Positions 33,618 through 43,600 of a stretch of 58,790 bases of DNA are shown here, piece after piece. The DNA comes from an uncultured Clostridia bacterium (lineage in GTDB: Bacteria; Bacillota; Clostridia; Christensenellales; UBA1242), in assembly GCA_945928645.1 (NCBI GenBank), contig CAMENR010000008.1:1-58790 (forward strand), in the 5' to 3' direction. The notes under the pieces were generated by a model. It was not told the DNA's origin and made no database searches. It worked only from the letters and a program-made list of their open reading frames with translations. The position numbers were made by a program, and so were the translations under genes. Every line of letters begins with the position of its first letter. Positions within the stretch are counted from its first letter, which is position 1.

Positions 33618-34604
33618 ATGGAAAATATTTATAGCGCAGTTAAGCCTACTGGTAGGCTTACGCTTGGGCACTTTATAGGAGCAATAAACAACTGGAAGAC
33701 AATGCAAGACAATTATAACTGCATCTTTGCCATTGCAGACCTTCATTCACTTACAGTTGCAAACAAGCCAGAAGATTTAAGGAAAAATACATATCTTCAA
33801 TTTGCCACATTCCTTGCATGCGGACTAGATCCAGAGAAGAGCATTATCTATTGTCAATCTCATATTCACGAACACGCTGAACTTGCATGGATTATGAATT
33901 GTATGACATATTTTGGAGAAGCAAGCCGAATGACACAATTTAAGGATCACAAGGGGAAAGGCGAAAATGTTACGGTGGGGTTGTTTGCCTATCCAATGTT
34001 GATGGCTGCAGATATTTTGTTATACAACACAGACGTCGTCCCAGTGGGGAAGGACCAACTTCAACATGTAGAGATTTGTAGGGATATTGCCGAAAGATTT
34101 AACTCTCGCTATAGCGAAACATTTACTATACCTCGTGGAGTTATAGCAAAGACAGGTTCAAAAATTATGGGGCTTGCAGATCCAACCAAAAAGATGTCAA
34201 AAACTGATGATAATGAAAATAATGTGGTGTTTATTGATGACGATGATGACACTATAAGGAGAAAATTTAAGAGGGCTGTTACAGACAGTTTGGGCAGAAT
34301 TAAATATTGTGAAGAACAACCAGGGGTATCTAATCTATTAACTATTTACTCTATTATGAAAGGTATATCAATAGAAGATGCGGAAAAACACTTTGATGGT
34401 TGTGGCTATGGCGAATTGAAAACTCAAACAGCCGAAAGTGTTATTGAAAAACTTACCCCTGTAAGAAAAAAACTAAAAGAACTGCTTTCTGATAAGGACT
34501 ATTTGGACAACCTTATGAAAAAGGGAGCAGAAAAAGCAAGTGAAATTGCAAGAAAAACATTGAGAAAGGTGTATAAAAAGGTCGGTTTAGTGCCTGCAAA
34601 GTAA
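33618..34604 (+). CDS. trpS: Tryptophanyl-tRNA synthetase
   Basis: SAVKPTGRLTLGHFIGAINNW, KMSKTD; SD aggagg. Confidence 0.97.
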   Translation: MENIYSAVKPTGRLTLGHFIGAINNWKTMQDNYNCIFAIADLHSLTVANKPEDLRKNTYLQFATFLACGLDPEKSIIYCQSHIHEHAELAWIMNCMTYFGEASRMTQFKDHKGKGENVTVGLFAYPMLMAADILLYNTDVVPVGKDQLQHVEICRDIAERFNSRYSETFTIPRGVIAKTGSKIMGLADPTKKMSKTDDNENNVVFIDDDDDTIRRKFKRAVTDSLGRIKYCEEQPGVSNLLTIYSIMKGISIEDAEKHFDGCGYGELKTQTAESVIEKLTPVRKKLKELLSDKDYLDNLMKKGAEKASEIARKTLRKVYKKVGLVPAK

Positions 34605-34620
34605 TAAAAACTATGTGATG

Positions 34621-34647
34621 TTAAATTTTGTTAACAACAAAATTTAA
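34621..34647. repeat. Perfect inverted repeat, 12-bp arms with 3-nt spacer, just after trpS
   Basis: ttaaattttgtt-aac-aacaaaatttaa. Confidence 0.9.
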
Positions 34648-34669
34648 GTTTTACTTATACAAAACAAGG

Positions 34670-34797
34670 CAAAACTAAAGTTTTTCCTTCATCCTAGTAT
34701 GAATAACAGGGTTTGCCTGTGAGTAAACTCCCAGACAAACTTCAGATAATAAGAAAATTTACCGTGAGGAATGAAAAATTTCTTCACGGTTTTTTCT
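34670..34797 (+). ncRNA. Candidate small structured RNA ending in a terminator (family not recognised)
   Basis: Hairpin gtttgcctg...cagacaaac followed by terminator accgtgaggaa..ttcttcacggt-TTTTTT in a 630-bp ORF-poor gap; 5' end is a guess. Confidence 0.35.
34761..34796 (+). terminator. Rho-independent terminator (possibly bidirectional)
   Basis: accgtgaggaatgaaaaatttcttcacggttttttc. Confidence 0.85.
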
Positions 34798-34848
34798 TGT
34801 GAATACAACAAAGATATTATTTAACAAAAGCAAGCATATCCTAGATGG

Positions 34849-35016
34849 TTAGAATACTCTGTTCCCCCTGCACGAACAACCACAAGATGATGTGTTAATT
34901 CCGGATAATGCCAAGAGCAAAAGTAAAAGGAAGTTTGTATTGGTGTTGAGGTCTGTGCCAGTTGCAGAAGTAAATATGGAAATTAAAAGCACCAAAAGTA
35001 GATAGTTTGTGTTCAT
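34849..35016 (-). CDS. Small (55 aa) hydrophobic peptide, MNTNYLLLVLLISIFTSATGTDLNTNTNFLLLLLLALSGINTSSCGCSCRGNRVF
   Basis: Manual translation of minus strand; GGAGGA SD 5 nt before ATG; below the length cut-off of the ORF track. Confidence 0.65.
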   Translation of the reverse strand: MNTNYLLLVLLISIFTSATGTDLNTNTNFLLLLLLALSGINTSSCGCSCRGNRVF

Positions 35017-35241
35017 AATGTCCTCCAATCAACAAAATAATCTTTTTTCAATTCTTTTTTGCCAAATGTCGTAAAATTTGATTGTTGCTTGCAATTGTTC
35101 TGTTTGATACAATTATAATACAGTAATATTTTGACTTTTGGGGATATTTATGTATTATGATTATCTTTCAAAGTAAAAAACAACAATTTGCAAAAGAGAG
35201 TGAGAAAGATTTTGAGTAGTATATGATAGGGAGGGGTAAAT

Positions 35242-35589
35242 TTGCGACTTAATTGTGAAGATTATGCAGTGAATTATTTGGATGATATAAAATGGTTTTT
35301 GCCAAATTCAAAAACTTTTTGCGATATGGCTGATGTATTTGCTATTTATGCCGATCCTACAAGGTTGAAAATTTTGACAGCATTATCTCTAAGAGATATG
35401 TGTGTCGGCGATTTGGCAATAGTTCTTAATCTCAATCAAACTACACTTAGCCATCAACTGCGACTATTAAAAAATTGTAGCGCTGTAAAAAACTTTCGTT
35501 GTGGCAAAAGCATTGTGTATAGCCTTGCTGGGAGTGGGGTAGAAAACCTGATAAGTGATGTTTCGTGTATGATAAACCAGCCAAAATAA
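35242..35589 (+). CDS. ArsR family transcriptional regulator
   Basis: FAIYADPTRLKILTALSLRDMCVGDLAIVLNLNQTTLSHQLRLLKN winged-helix signature; TTG start with SD gggagggg. Confidence 0.9.
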   Translation: MRLNCEDYAVNYLDDIKWFLPNSKTFCDMADVFAIYADPTRLKILTALSLRDMCVGDLAIVLNLNQTTLSHQLRLLKNCSAVKNFRCGKSIVYSLAGSGVENLISDVSCMINQPK

Positions 35590-35644
35590 CAAAAAAATAC
35601 TTTTGCTTTGTATTTTTTTATGCTAAAATAACAACGAGGGAAAA

Positions 35645-37459
35645 ATGGATATTAAAGAAAAAATTAGCAAATTGCCACTTTCACCAGGCGTATATATTAT
35701 GAAGGATAAATTTGGCAATATTATTTATATAGGGAAAGCAAAAAGACTAAAAAACAGAGTTAGCCAATATTTTGTGGGCAACAACCATGCAGACAAAGTA
35801 AAAAGTATGGTCTCACAAATTGCCGATTTTGACTATATACTTACAAATTCGGAATTAGATGCTTTGATGTTGGAATGCAATCTTATAAAAAAGCATCAAC
35901 CTTTTTATAATATTCTTTTGAAGGACAGCAAAACATATCCTTACATCAAAATAAATATGAATGAGGATTTTCCGAAGTTGGAAGTTGTTAGGAAAGTGAA
36001 AAAAGATGGAGCAAAATATTTTGGCCCATATTTCAACATCAATCCAAATGAAATTATAAATGCTGTAAACTATGCTTACCCAGTAAGGACATGTAGCAAA
36101 AAAATAAAAGACAATAACAAAATGCACAAGGCTTGCCTTAATTATTCTTTGGGATTGTGTTCTGCACCTTGTATGTGCAAGATTACCAAAGAAGAATATA
36201 GAAATATGTTACCAAAAGTGTATGATTTTTTGAGTGGCAAGGAAGATGCTGTTTACAAAGTTATTTGTGAAAAAATGGAACAGGCTGTGGGGTTGGAAAA
36301 TTTTGAATTGGCAATCAAATTGAGAGATTTGAAAATAATGCTAACAAGGTTGAAAGAAAAAAGTGTAACCGCTCTTACCAACACAGCAAACATAGATGTC
36401 TTTGGGTTGGCAAAAAGTGATTTGTTTTATGTATTTAGTGTGCTTATCATCAGAGATGGCAAAATGATGGGGGTTAAACACTTTAACTTTGACAATTCTC
36501 AAATAGATGACGAGCAAATGCTTATCTCCTTTTTGACTCAGTATTATATGATGAGCAACATTCTTCCAGACAAAATTTTGCTACCTATACACATAGACAT
36601 AGAAGACGCTTTGTTTAAGGAATTATCCAAGAGGCATGGTAAAAATATTGAAGTGGTCGTAGGAGAAAAGGGTGCAAACAAACAACTTTTGAATCAAGCA
36701 AAAAATAATGCAGAAGAGTATCTAACTAAAAATTGTGAACTTGACATTAAGAAAAAATCAAAGAAACTAGAAATTTTGCAATCACTTCAACAAAAATTAG
36801 GGCTTAAAAATTTACCACTTAGAATAGAAGGATATGACATATCCAACATCTCTGGCACAAGTTCAGTGTGTAGTATGGTGGTGTTTATCAATGGTTCAAA
36901 AGCGTCTAAACATTATAGAAAATTTAAGATTAAAGAAGTTGTTGGTCCAAATGATTTTGAAAGTTTGAAGGAGAGCATAACAAGACGATTAGAAAAGTTG
37001 AAGAGTGATGATATAAGTTTTTCAAGTGTGCCAAGTGTTATTTTGATTGATGGGGGCAAAGGGCAAATAAATACTTGCAGAGAACTTATAAAGTCATACA
37101 ATCAAAATATAGATGTAATAAGTCTTGCAAAGGAGCAGGAGGAAATATTTGTAGAGGAAAATCCTGTATCTGTAAAGTTGTCCAAAGATGATGATGCCCT
37201 AAAACTTCTGCAAAAAGTGAGAGATGAGGCACATAGATTTGCAATAACATTTCATAGATCATTAAGAAAGAAAAAACAGGTAACAAGCATTCTTGATGAA
37301 ATAGAAGGCCTGGGGAAAATAAAAAAAGAAAATCTAATTGCAAAATTTAAGAGTGTAAAGCGAATGAAAAAAGCAACTGCAGAAGATTTGGTCAGTGTAA
37401 GTGGCATAACCCCAAAGTTAGCAAATGAAATAATGGAAAAACTGAAAGAAATAGACTAA
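35645..37459 (+). CDS. uvrC: Excinuclease ABC subunit C
   Basis: LPLSPGVYIMKDKFGNIIYIGKAKRLKNRVSQYF GIY-YIG domain, UVR and C-terminal HhH. Confidence 0.97.
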   Translation: MDIKEKISKLPLSPGVYIMKDKFGNIIYIGKAKRLKNRVSQYFVGNNHADKVKSMVSQIADFDYILTNSELDALMLECNLIKKHQPFYNILLKDSKTYPYIKINMNEDFPKLEVVRKVKKDGAKYFGPYFNINPNEIINAVNYAYPVRTCSKKIKDNNKMHKACLNYSLGLCSAPCMCKITKEEYRNMLPKVYDFLSGKEDAVYKVICEKMEQAVGLENFELAIKLRDLKIMLTRLKEKSVTALTNTANIDVFGLAKSDLFYVFSVLIIRDGKMMGVKHFNFDNSQIDDEQMLISFLTQYYMMSNILPDKILLPIHIDIEDALFKELSKRHGKNIEVVVGEKGANKQLLNQAKNNAEEYLTKNCELDIKKKSKKLEILQSLQQKLGLKNLPLRIEGYDISNISGTSSVCSMVVFINGSKASKHYRKFKIKEVVGPNDFESLKESITRRLEKLKSDDISFSSVPSVILIDGGKGQINTCRELIKSYNQNIDVISLAKEQEEIFVEENPVSVKLSKDDDALKLLQKVRDEAHRFAITFHRSLRKKKQVTSILDEIEGLGKIKKENLIAKFKSVKRMKKATAEDLVSVSGITPKLANEIMEKLKEID

Positions 37460-37504
37460 TTTTTTATACAAAAAAGGTGCCAAATAGTTTTATTTTAATC
37501 ATTT

Positions 37505-37534
37505 AACCGCATAAAAATATTTATGCGGTTTTTC
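37505..37534 (+). terminator. Rho-independent terminator after uvrC
   Basis: aaccgcataaa-aata-tttatgcggtt-ttt. Confidence 0.85.
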
Positions 37535-37556
37535 TATGCAAAAATAGGAGTGTGAA

Positions 37557-38660
37557 TTGCAAAAAAAATTAAAAGAAATTATGAGTATCTTTTTATCATC
37601 AAACTTTTGGAGAATTGTTTTTGTCCTCTTTGGGATAATATTGTTGGTAATTTCTCCCATATATTTATTTAGAGAAAACAATTTCAAACTTAACCTAAAT
37701 CAATTTTTGAACCTAGAAAATAATACAAAGGTTGTTTTGGACTTGTGCCATGTAGAAACTTTTGAGGGAGGAAGTGCCAGCAGAGAGGGGTATCTTAGAA
37801 GGCAGGCACAAAAATTTAATAAGCAAAACAGTAATTTTTTTATTAGTATCACGACTATGTCATTAGATGAGTTTGAGTTGAATATGGCACATGGATATGA
37901 GGCGGATATCTATTCCTTTGGCATAGGTGCAGGAGATAAATTAAAGAGCAAACTTCAATCTCTAAAGAAAATCAACAACATAAGAGATGACTTGCAAAAA
38001 AATGCTATGATTGACGGCAAAATTTATGCTTATCCTTATATTCTTTCTGGCTATGCAGTGATTTCTTATGAAAGTTTAACAACCAATGACCAAAATCTTA
38101 CAGCAAGGTTACAATCATCAGCAAGCGGGAAAAAAATAGTCAATGGCACAGTGTTTGGTATGAAAAATACAACTCCTGCTCAGGCTTTGGTGGAGAGTGG
38201 AATAACTCTTTCTATGCAAGATTTGACCATAGAAAATTCTTCTTATCTAGCATATACAACATTTCTAAATAAGAATACAAAGAGTTTGGTAGGCACTGCA
38301 AGAGATGTCGCTAGGCTAAAAAACAGAGAGCAAATGGGGAGCATATCTCCTTGTGTTTATGGTTATCTATCTGGATACAGCGACCTTATTCAGTATTTGG
38401 GAATTAGTAAGTTGTTGAGTGGAGCAAAAAGTGAGGTGGCTACTGCTTTTGCAAAATTATTATTAAAGGAAGAAGCACAAGGTGATTTATCATCTATTGG
38501 ATTATTTTCGGTAACAAGTAACAAAATTTACAATGAAGATTTTATGAGTGAATTTGAAAATTGCTTACAAAAACCATTAAAAAGTGTTGATGCATTTGCG
38601 TCAAAAAAGGAAATTGAAATTGAGCAAGCAAAAGCATTAGAAAAATTATGCAAAAATTAA
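37557..38660 (+). CDS. Membrane-anchored extracellular solute-binding-like protein
   Basis: N-terminal TM segment then CHVETFEGGSASREGYLRRQAQKFNKQN, DIYSFGIGAG, DGKIYAYPYILSGYAVISYE, resembling family 1 solute-binding proteins; TTG start with SD aggag. Confidence 0.65.
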   Translation: MQKKLKEIMSIFLSSNFWRIVFVLFGIILLVISPIYLFRENNFKLNLNQFLNLENNTKVVLDLCHVETFEGGSASREGYLRRQAQKFNKQNSNFFISITTMSLDEFELNMAHGYEADIYSFGIGAGDKLKSKLQSLKKINNIRDDLQKNAMIDGKIYAYPYILSGYAVISYESLTTNDQNLTARLQSSASGKKIVNGTVFGMKNTTPAQALVESGITLSMQDLTIENSSYLAYTTFLNKNTKSLVGTARDVARLKNREQMGSISPCVYGYLSGYSDLIQYLGISKLLSGAKSEVATAFAKLLLKEEAQGDLSSIGLFSVTSNKIYNEDFMSEFENCLQKPLKSVDAFASKKEIEIEQAKALEKLCKN

Positions 38661-38668
38661 CATCTTGC

Positions 38669-38697
38669 AAGCCAGGGGAAATCTCTGGCTTTTTTAT
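38669..38697 (+). terminator. Rho-independent terminator
   Basis: aagccag-gggaaatct-ctggctt-tttt. Confidence 0.8.
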
Positions 38698-38772
38698 GCA
38701 AAAATATTATATATAAAGTATAAATTTTTTGATTTTTATGACGGAGAAAGAAATTTTTTCATATACAACAAT

Positions 38773-39684
38773 ATGAGTAAATCAAAAACAAAAAGTTATC
38801 TAAAACTATTGCAACAAGAGTTCCCTCATTTGAATTTCAAAACAGATGAATGTTTTAGGGGGCACACCACTTTTGGCATTGGGGGAAAAATCGCCATTTA
38901 TGTAGAAGTAGAAAAACCTTCGGATATTATTAGACTGGTTAAGATTTTGAATAGGGAAGAAGTGAGATTTTTCATTTTGGGGCTGGGGAGCAATATTTTG
39001 GCAGATGACCAGTTTCATGATATGGTTGTTATCAAAAACAATATAAAAGGGATTACAATTAGAGGGGATAAAGTTGTATGTGGAGCAGGGGAGAGTATTG
39101 CAAGGCTTAATAATGTTGCTATGGAAAACAGTTTGTCTGGCTTGGAGTGGAGTTATGGTATCCCTGGCAGTGTGGGTGGGGCTACTAAGATGAACAGTGG
39201 AAGTTTTGGCGGAGAAATGAAAGATGTTGTAGATTGTGTTTATTATTTTGATGGAATAAAAATCTGCAAAAAGAATGTTGCAAGTTTAGATTTTTCATAC
39301 AGGCACAGTTATTTTTCGGACAAAAATTTTGTTATATTAAAAGTGGTTTTTAGGTTACATAGGGCAAAAAGAGAAGATGTGGAAAAAAAGAGTTTTGAGA
39401 TATTAAAAACTAGAAGAAAGTTGCAACCTCACAATTACAAAAGTGCAGGGAGTGTATTCAAAAAGCCAAAAGACACCTTTGCCCCTGTGCTGATAGAGAG
39501 TTGTGGGCTTAAGGGGCTTTGCAGAGGTGGTGCAGAAGTTTCTACGAAACACTGCGGTTTTGTAATAAATAAATCGGGTGATGCAAAATTTAGCAATGTT
39601 TTTTGGATAATTTGTAAAATAAAAGAAACAGTTTACAAAAAATATGGTATAATGCTTGTTGAAGAGATTGAAATAATAAGATAG
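38773..39684 (+). CDS. murB: UDP-N-acetylmuramate dehydrogenase
   Basis: HTTFGIGGKIAIYVEVEKPSDI, LGLGSNILADD, IPGSVGGATKMNSGSFGGEM; ATG 38773 gives the natural N-terminus. Confidence 0.95.
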   Translation: MSKSKTKSYLKLLQQEFPHLNFKTDECFRGHTTFGIGGKIAIYVEVEKPSDIIRLVKILNREEVRFFILGLGSNILADDQFHDMVVIKNNIKGITIRGDKVVCGAGESIARLNNVAMENSLSGLEWSYGIPGSVGGATKMNSGSFGGEMKDVVDCVYYFDGIKICKKNVASLDFSYRHSYFSDKNFVILKVVFRLHRAKREDVEKKSFEILKTRRKLQPHNYKSAGSVFKKPKDTFAPVLIESCGLKGLCRGGAEVSTKHCGFVINKSGDAKFSNVFWIICKIKETVYKKYGIMLVEEIEIIR

Positions 39685-39693
39685 GAGAATAAA

Positions 39694-40671
39694 ATGTCTT
39701 TTGCACACGAAGCCAAACTGGAATGCCTTGAAGCACCAATCGAAAATGAATGTTGCAAACTTGCTTTTTTGTCAGCAGTTATCCACTCGTGCGGAGAACT
39801 GACCAAAAGTGGCAAAAACATATATGTAGAGTTAAAAACTGATGTGGACAAAGTGTATGAGGTTGTGAATGACTGCCTAAAAACTTTGTATGGTGAATAT
39901 GCCGAAATGAAAATTGACGAAGACACCAATATAAATAAAGCAGTTAGATATGTAATTTCATTGCCCCAAAGTTGCACCAATAGGCTACTGTTTGATTGTG
40001 GCATAGCAAGGTCAAACGCAAGGGGAGATTTTACTCTTGTGCCTGGGCTGGACGAGCATATTATAGAAAATGATTGTTGTGCAAGGACCTATCTCAAGGG
40101 AGTTTTTGCCACTTGCTCTACATCAAACATTGTATTGTCCAGTGGAGATAGGATACGAAAACTTTGCGGTTATCATTGGGAGTTTGCTTTTGTTAGCGAA
40201 AGTTTTGCAGATGATGTGTCCAATTTATTGTTTTCTTTGGGGATAGCAAACAAAAAAAATGTCAGAAACAATCTTTATGTGTTATATATAAAAGAGGCAG
40301 AAAAAATAAGCGACCTTTTTGCTATTGTAGGTGCCACAAAAAGCCTTTTGAAATTGCAAAATGAGATGACCATAAGAGAGGTTAGGAATAATATAAATAG
40401 GCAGAATAACTGTCTAAATGCCAATATAACAAAAACAATCAATGCCAGTGTCCGTCAGGTTATGGCGATAAAAAAAATACAACAAACAATAGGATTAGAA
40501 GCCTTGCCAATGAACCTTAGGGAATTGTGCCTTTTAAGACTTGCAAACCCAGAGGAGTCTTTGGAAAACTTGACAAAACTTACCAAGACACCTATAACTA
40601 AAAGCGGAATTAATCATCAATTTTCTAGAATAATCAAAATAGCAGAAAAAATAGACAAAGGAACATTATGA
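39694..40671 (+). CDS. whiA: DNA-binding protein WhiA
   Basis: MSFAHEAKLECLEAP.. N-terminus and C-terminal HTH LRELCLLRLANPEESLENLTKLTKTPITKSGINHQFSRI. Confidence 0.95.
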   Translation: MSFAHEAKLECLEAPIENECCKLAFLSAVIHSCGELTKSGKNIYVELKTDVDKVYEVVNDCLKTLYGEYAEMKIDEDTNINKAVRYVISLPQSCTNRLLFDCGIARSNARGDFTLVPGLDEHIIENDCCARTYLKGVFATCSTSNIVLSSGDRIRKLCGYHWEFAFVSESFADDVSNLLFSLGIANKKNVRNNLYVLYIKEAEKISDLFAIVGATKSLLKLQNEMTIREVRNNINRQNNCLNANITKTINASVRQVMAIKKIQQTIGLEALPMNLRELCLLRLANPEESLENLTKLTKTPITKSGINHQFSRIIKIAEKIDKGTL

Positions 40672-43600
40672 AAACATTTATACATCTTCACAATCACACA
40701 GAATACAGCCTTCTTGATGGAGCGGCAAAAGTTAAACAATTGGTCCAAACAGTAAAGGAACAAGGTGCAAATGCAGTGGCAATAACCGACCACGGAACGA
40801 TGGCAGGGGCGCTGGTCTTTTATGCCGAGTGTTATAGAAATGGCATAAAGCCCATTATTGGTTGCGAATTTTACATTGCCCACGACAGATTTAACAAAAC
40901 AGGTAGAGAGGATACCGGGCATTTAATTTTGCTGGCAAAGAACAATCAAGGTTATAAAAATCTACTGAAACTAAACGGCATAGCGTGCAAAGAAGGGTTT
41001 TATTACAAGCCAAGGATAGACTACGATGTGTTGGAACAACATTCAGAAGGCCTTATCTGCCTTAGTGCATGCCTTGCAGGGCACATTCCACAGGCTCTTT
41101 TGGCTAGGCAATTTGATGAGGCATACAAATTGGGCCTTAGGCTAAAAAATATGTTTGATGATGGGGATTTTTATATCGAACTTCAAAATCACGGCTTGCC
41201 AGAACAGATTGAGATATTAGAACCACTAAACGAGTTGGCAAAAAAACTAGGGGTAAAGACTGTTGCCACCAATGATGTGCATTATATAAAAAGAGAAGAT
41301 GCCGAGGTCCAAGACGTCTTGATGTGCATAGCGATGAACAAAAATATTGATGATACAGACAGATTTAAGTTTGCGACCAACGAATTTTATGTAAAGACAA
41401 GAGAAGAAATGGAGCAAGCCCTAGGAGCATACCCAGAAGCGCTGGACACCCCACAAGAAATAGCAGACAAATGTTTTGTTACCATAAAGACAAAGAGCCA
41501 TAAGGACATATCTACCATTCCAGACGGTTGTTGCTTAAGAGATAATGAAAATTTTATCCCAAAATACGTGCCAGAGGGTATGACTTCATTTGAGTTTTTG
41601 AAAAAACTTTGCTATGATGGACTTAAGAAAAAATATCCCAACCTAACACCAGAAATTCAAGCTCGAGCAGATTACGAATTGGATATTATTAGGGAGCAGG
41701 GTTTTGTGGAATACTTTTTGGTTGTGTGGGATTATATTAACTATGCAAAACAAAACAACATTCCTGTTGGGCCAGGTCGTGGTAGTGGTGCTGGGAGTAT
41801 TGTTGCTTACACCTCGGGTATAACTATGGTTGACCCAATCAAATATAACCTTCTTTTTGAAAGATTTATAAATAGAGAGCGTGTATCTATGCCCGACTTT
41901 GACGTGGACTTTAGTGATGATAGACGCAGAGAAGTTATTGAATACGCCAAGAGGAAATATGGCAAAGAAAACGTTGCATACATTGGCACCTTTGGCACTA
42001 TTGCTGCCAAAAATGCTATAAGAGATGTGGGCAGGGTGATGAGATTGCCCCTGTATGATGTGAGCAGAATTTGCAAAGAAATCCCAGCAAAATTGCCAGA
42101 AGGAATAAAAAAACCTCCTGTGCTAAAATATTACTTTGGCACAACAGGAGATGAGGCAAATGACAAATATATCATTCCAAGCCTAAGAAAGTTGTATGAC
42201 GAAGACGAAGCAATCAGAAAGGTTGTAAATATGAGTATCAAGGTGGAGGGTATGCCAAGGCAGGCATCAACTCATGCTTGTGGTATTTTGATTGCACCAG
42301 AGCCAGTGGATAATTATGTTCCACTTGCCAAAAATGGAGATGAAATTGCTACACAATATTCTATGATAGAATTGGAAGACCTGGGACTTCTGAAGATGGA
42401 CTTTTTGGGGTTGCGAAACTTGACAGATATAGACAAAACTATCAAATTGGTCAAAAAAATCCACGGTGTAGATATAGATTTTTATAACATGGAATATGAC
42501 GACCCAAATGTTTTCAAGGTGATAGCATCAGGCAATACAGATGCAATATTCCAGCTTGAAAGTGGTGGCATGAAAAGCTTTATGAAAAAGCTTCGCCCAG
42601 ACTGCTTGGAAGACATCATCGCTGGGGTGTCGCTCTATCGTCCAGGACCAATGAAATATATTGATGCCTATGTAGACAACAAACACCACCCAGAAAAAAT
42701 TAAATATGATCACGAGTGTTTGCGACCTATATTGGAAGCAACATACGGAATTATTGTCTATCAAGAGCAAGTTATGCAGATAGTGCAAGCGATGGCGGGT
42801 TATTCCCTTGGACAAGCCGATAATGTTAGGCGTATTATGGGCAAGAAAAAAGTGGAAAAAATGGCTGCCGAAAAAGAAAAATTTATCTATGGCTGGCAAG
42901 ATCCAAAAGGACAAAAGAGTATTGATGGCGCACTAAAAAGAGGTGTTCCGGAAGATGTGGCAAGGAAAGTCTTTGCAGATATGGAAGACTTTGCAAAATA
43001 TGCCTTTAACAAATCTCACGCTGCTGCATATGCCTATATAACTTACCAAACTGCCTATCTAAAATGCTACTATGAAGTGGAATTTATGGTAGCAGTACTA
43101 AATGACAGAATTTTCTCTATTGACGAAATAACCAAATACGTGGTTTATTGCAGGCAACACAACATAGAAGTTTTGCCACCAGATGTGAATAAAAGTGAAG
43201 CATATTTTAGTGTGGAAGATGGAAAAATTAGATTTGGCCTCGCTGCCCTTAAAAATGTGGGCATCGCAGTGGTGGAGGAGATTATTGCAAATAGGCAAAA
43301 GTTTGGCGAATACAAAGATTTGTATGACTTTGTGGAGAGAACACAAGGTGGCGGGGCAAACAAAAGGTGTATCGAGAGTATGATATTAAGTGGCGCTTTT
43401 GACTGTTTTGGGGTGGCAAGATCACAGATGATGAGTGTTTATGAACTTGTTATGGAAGTGGTGGCAAAGGACCTAAAAAATCGTGCCACAGGGCAGTTTA
43501 GTTTGTTTGACAACCCAGACCTAAACCAAGGAGCAAAAACCTATGTAAAAATGCCAGACATCCCAGAGTATGCAAAACAAGCCAAATTGAAATTTGAAAA

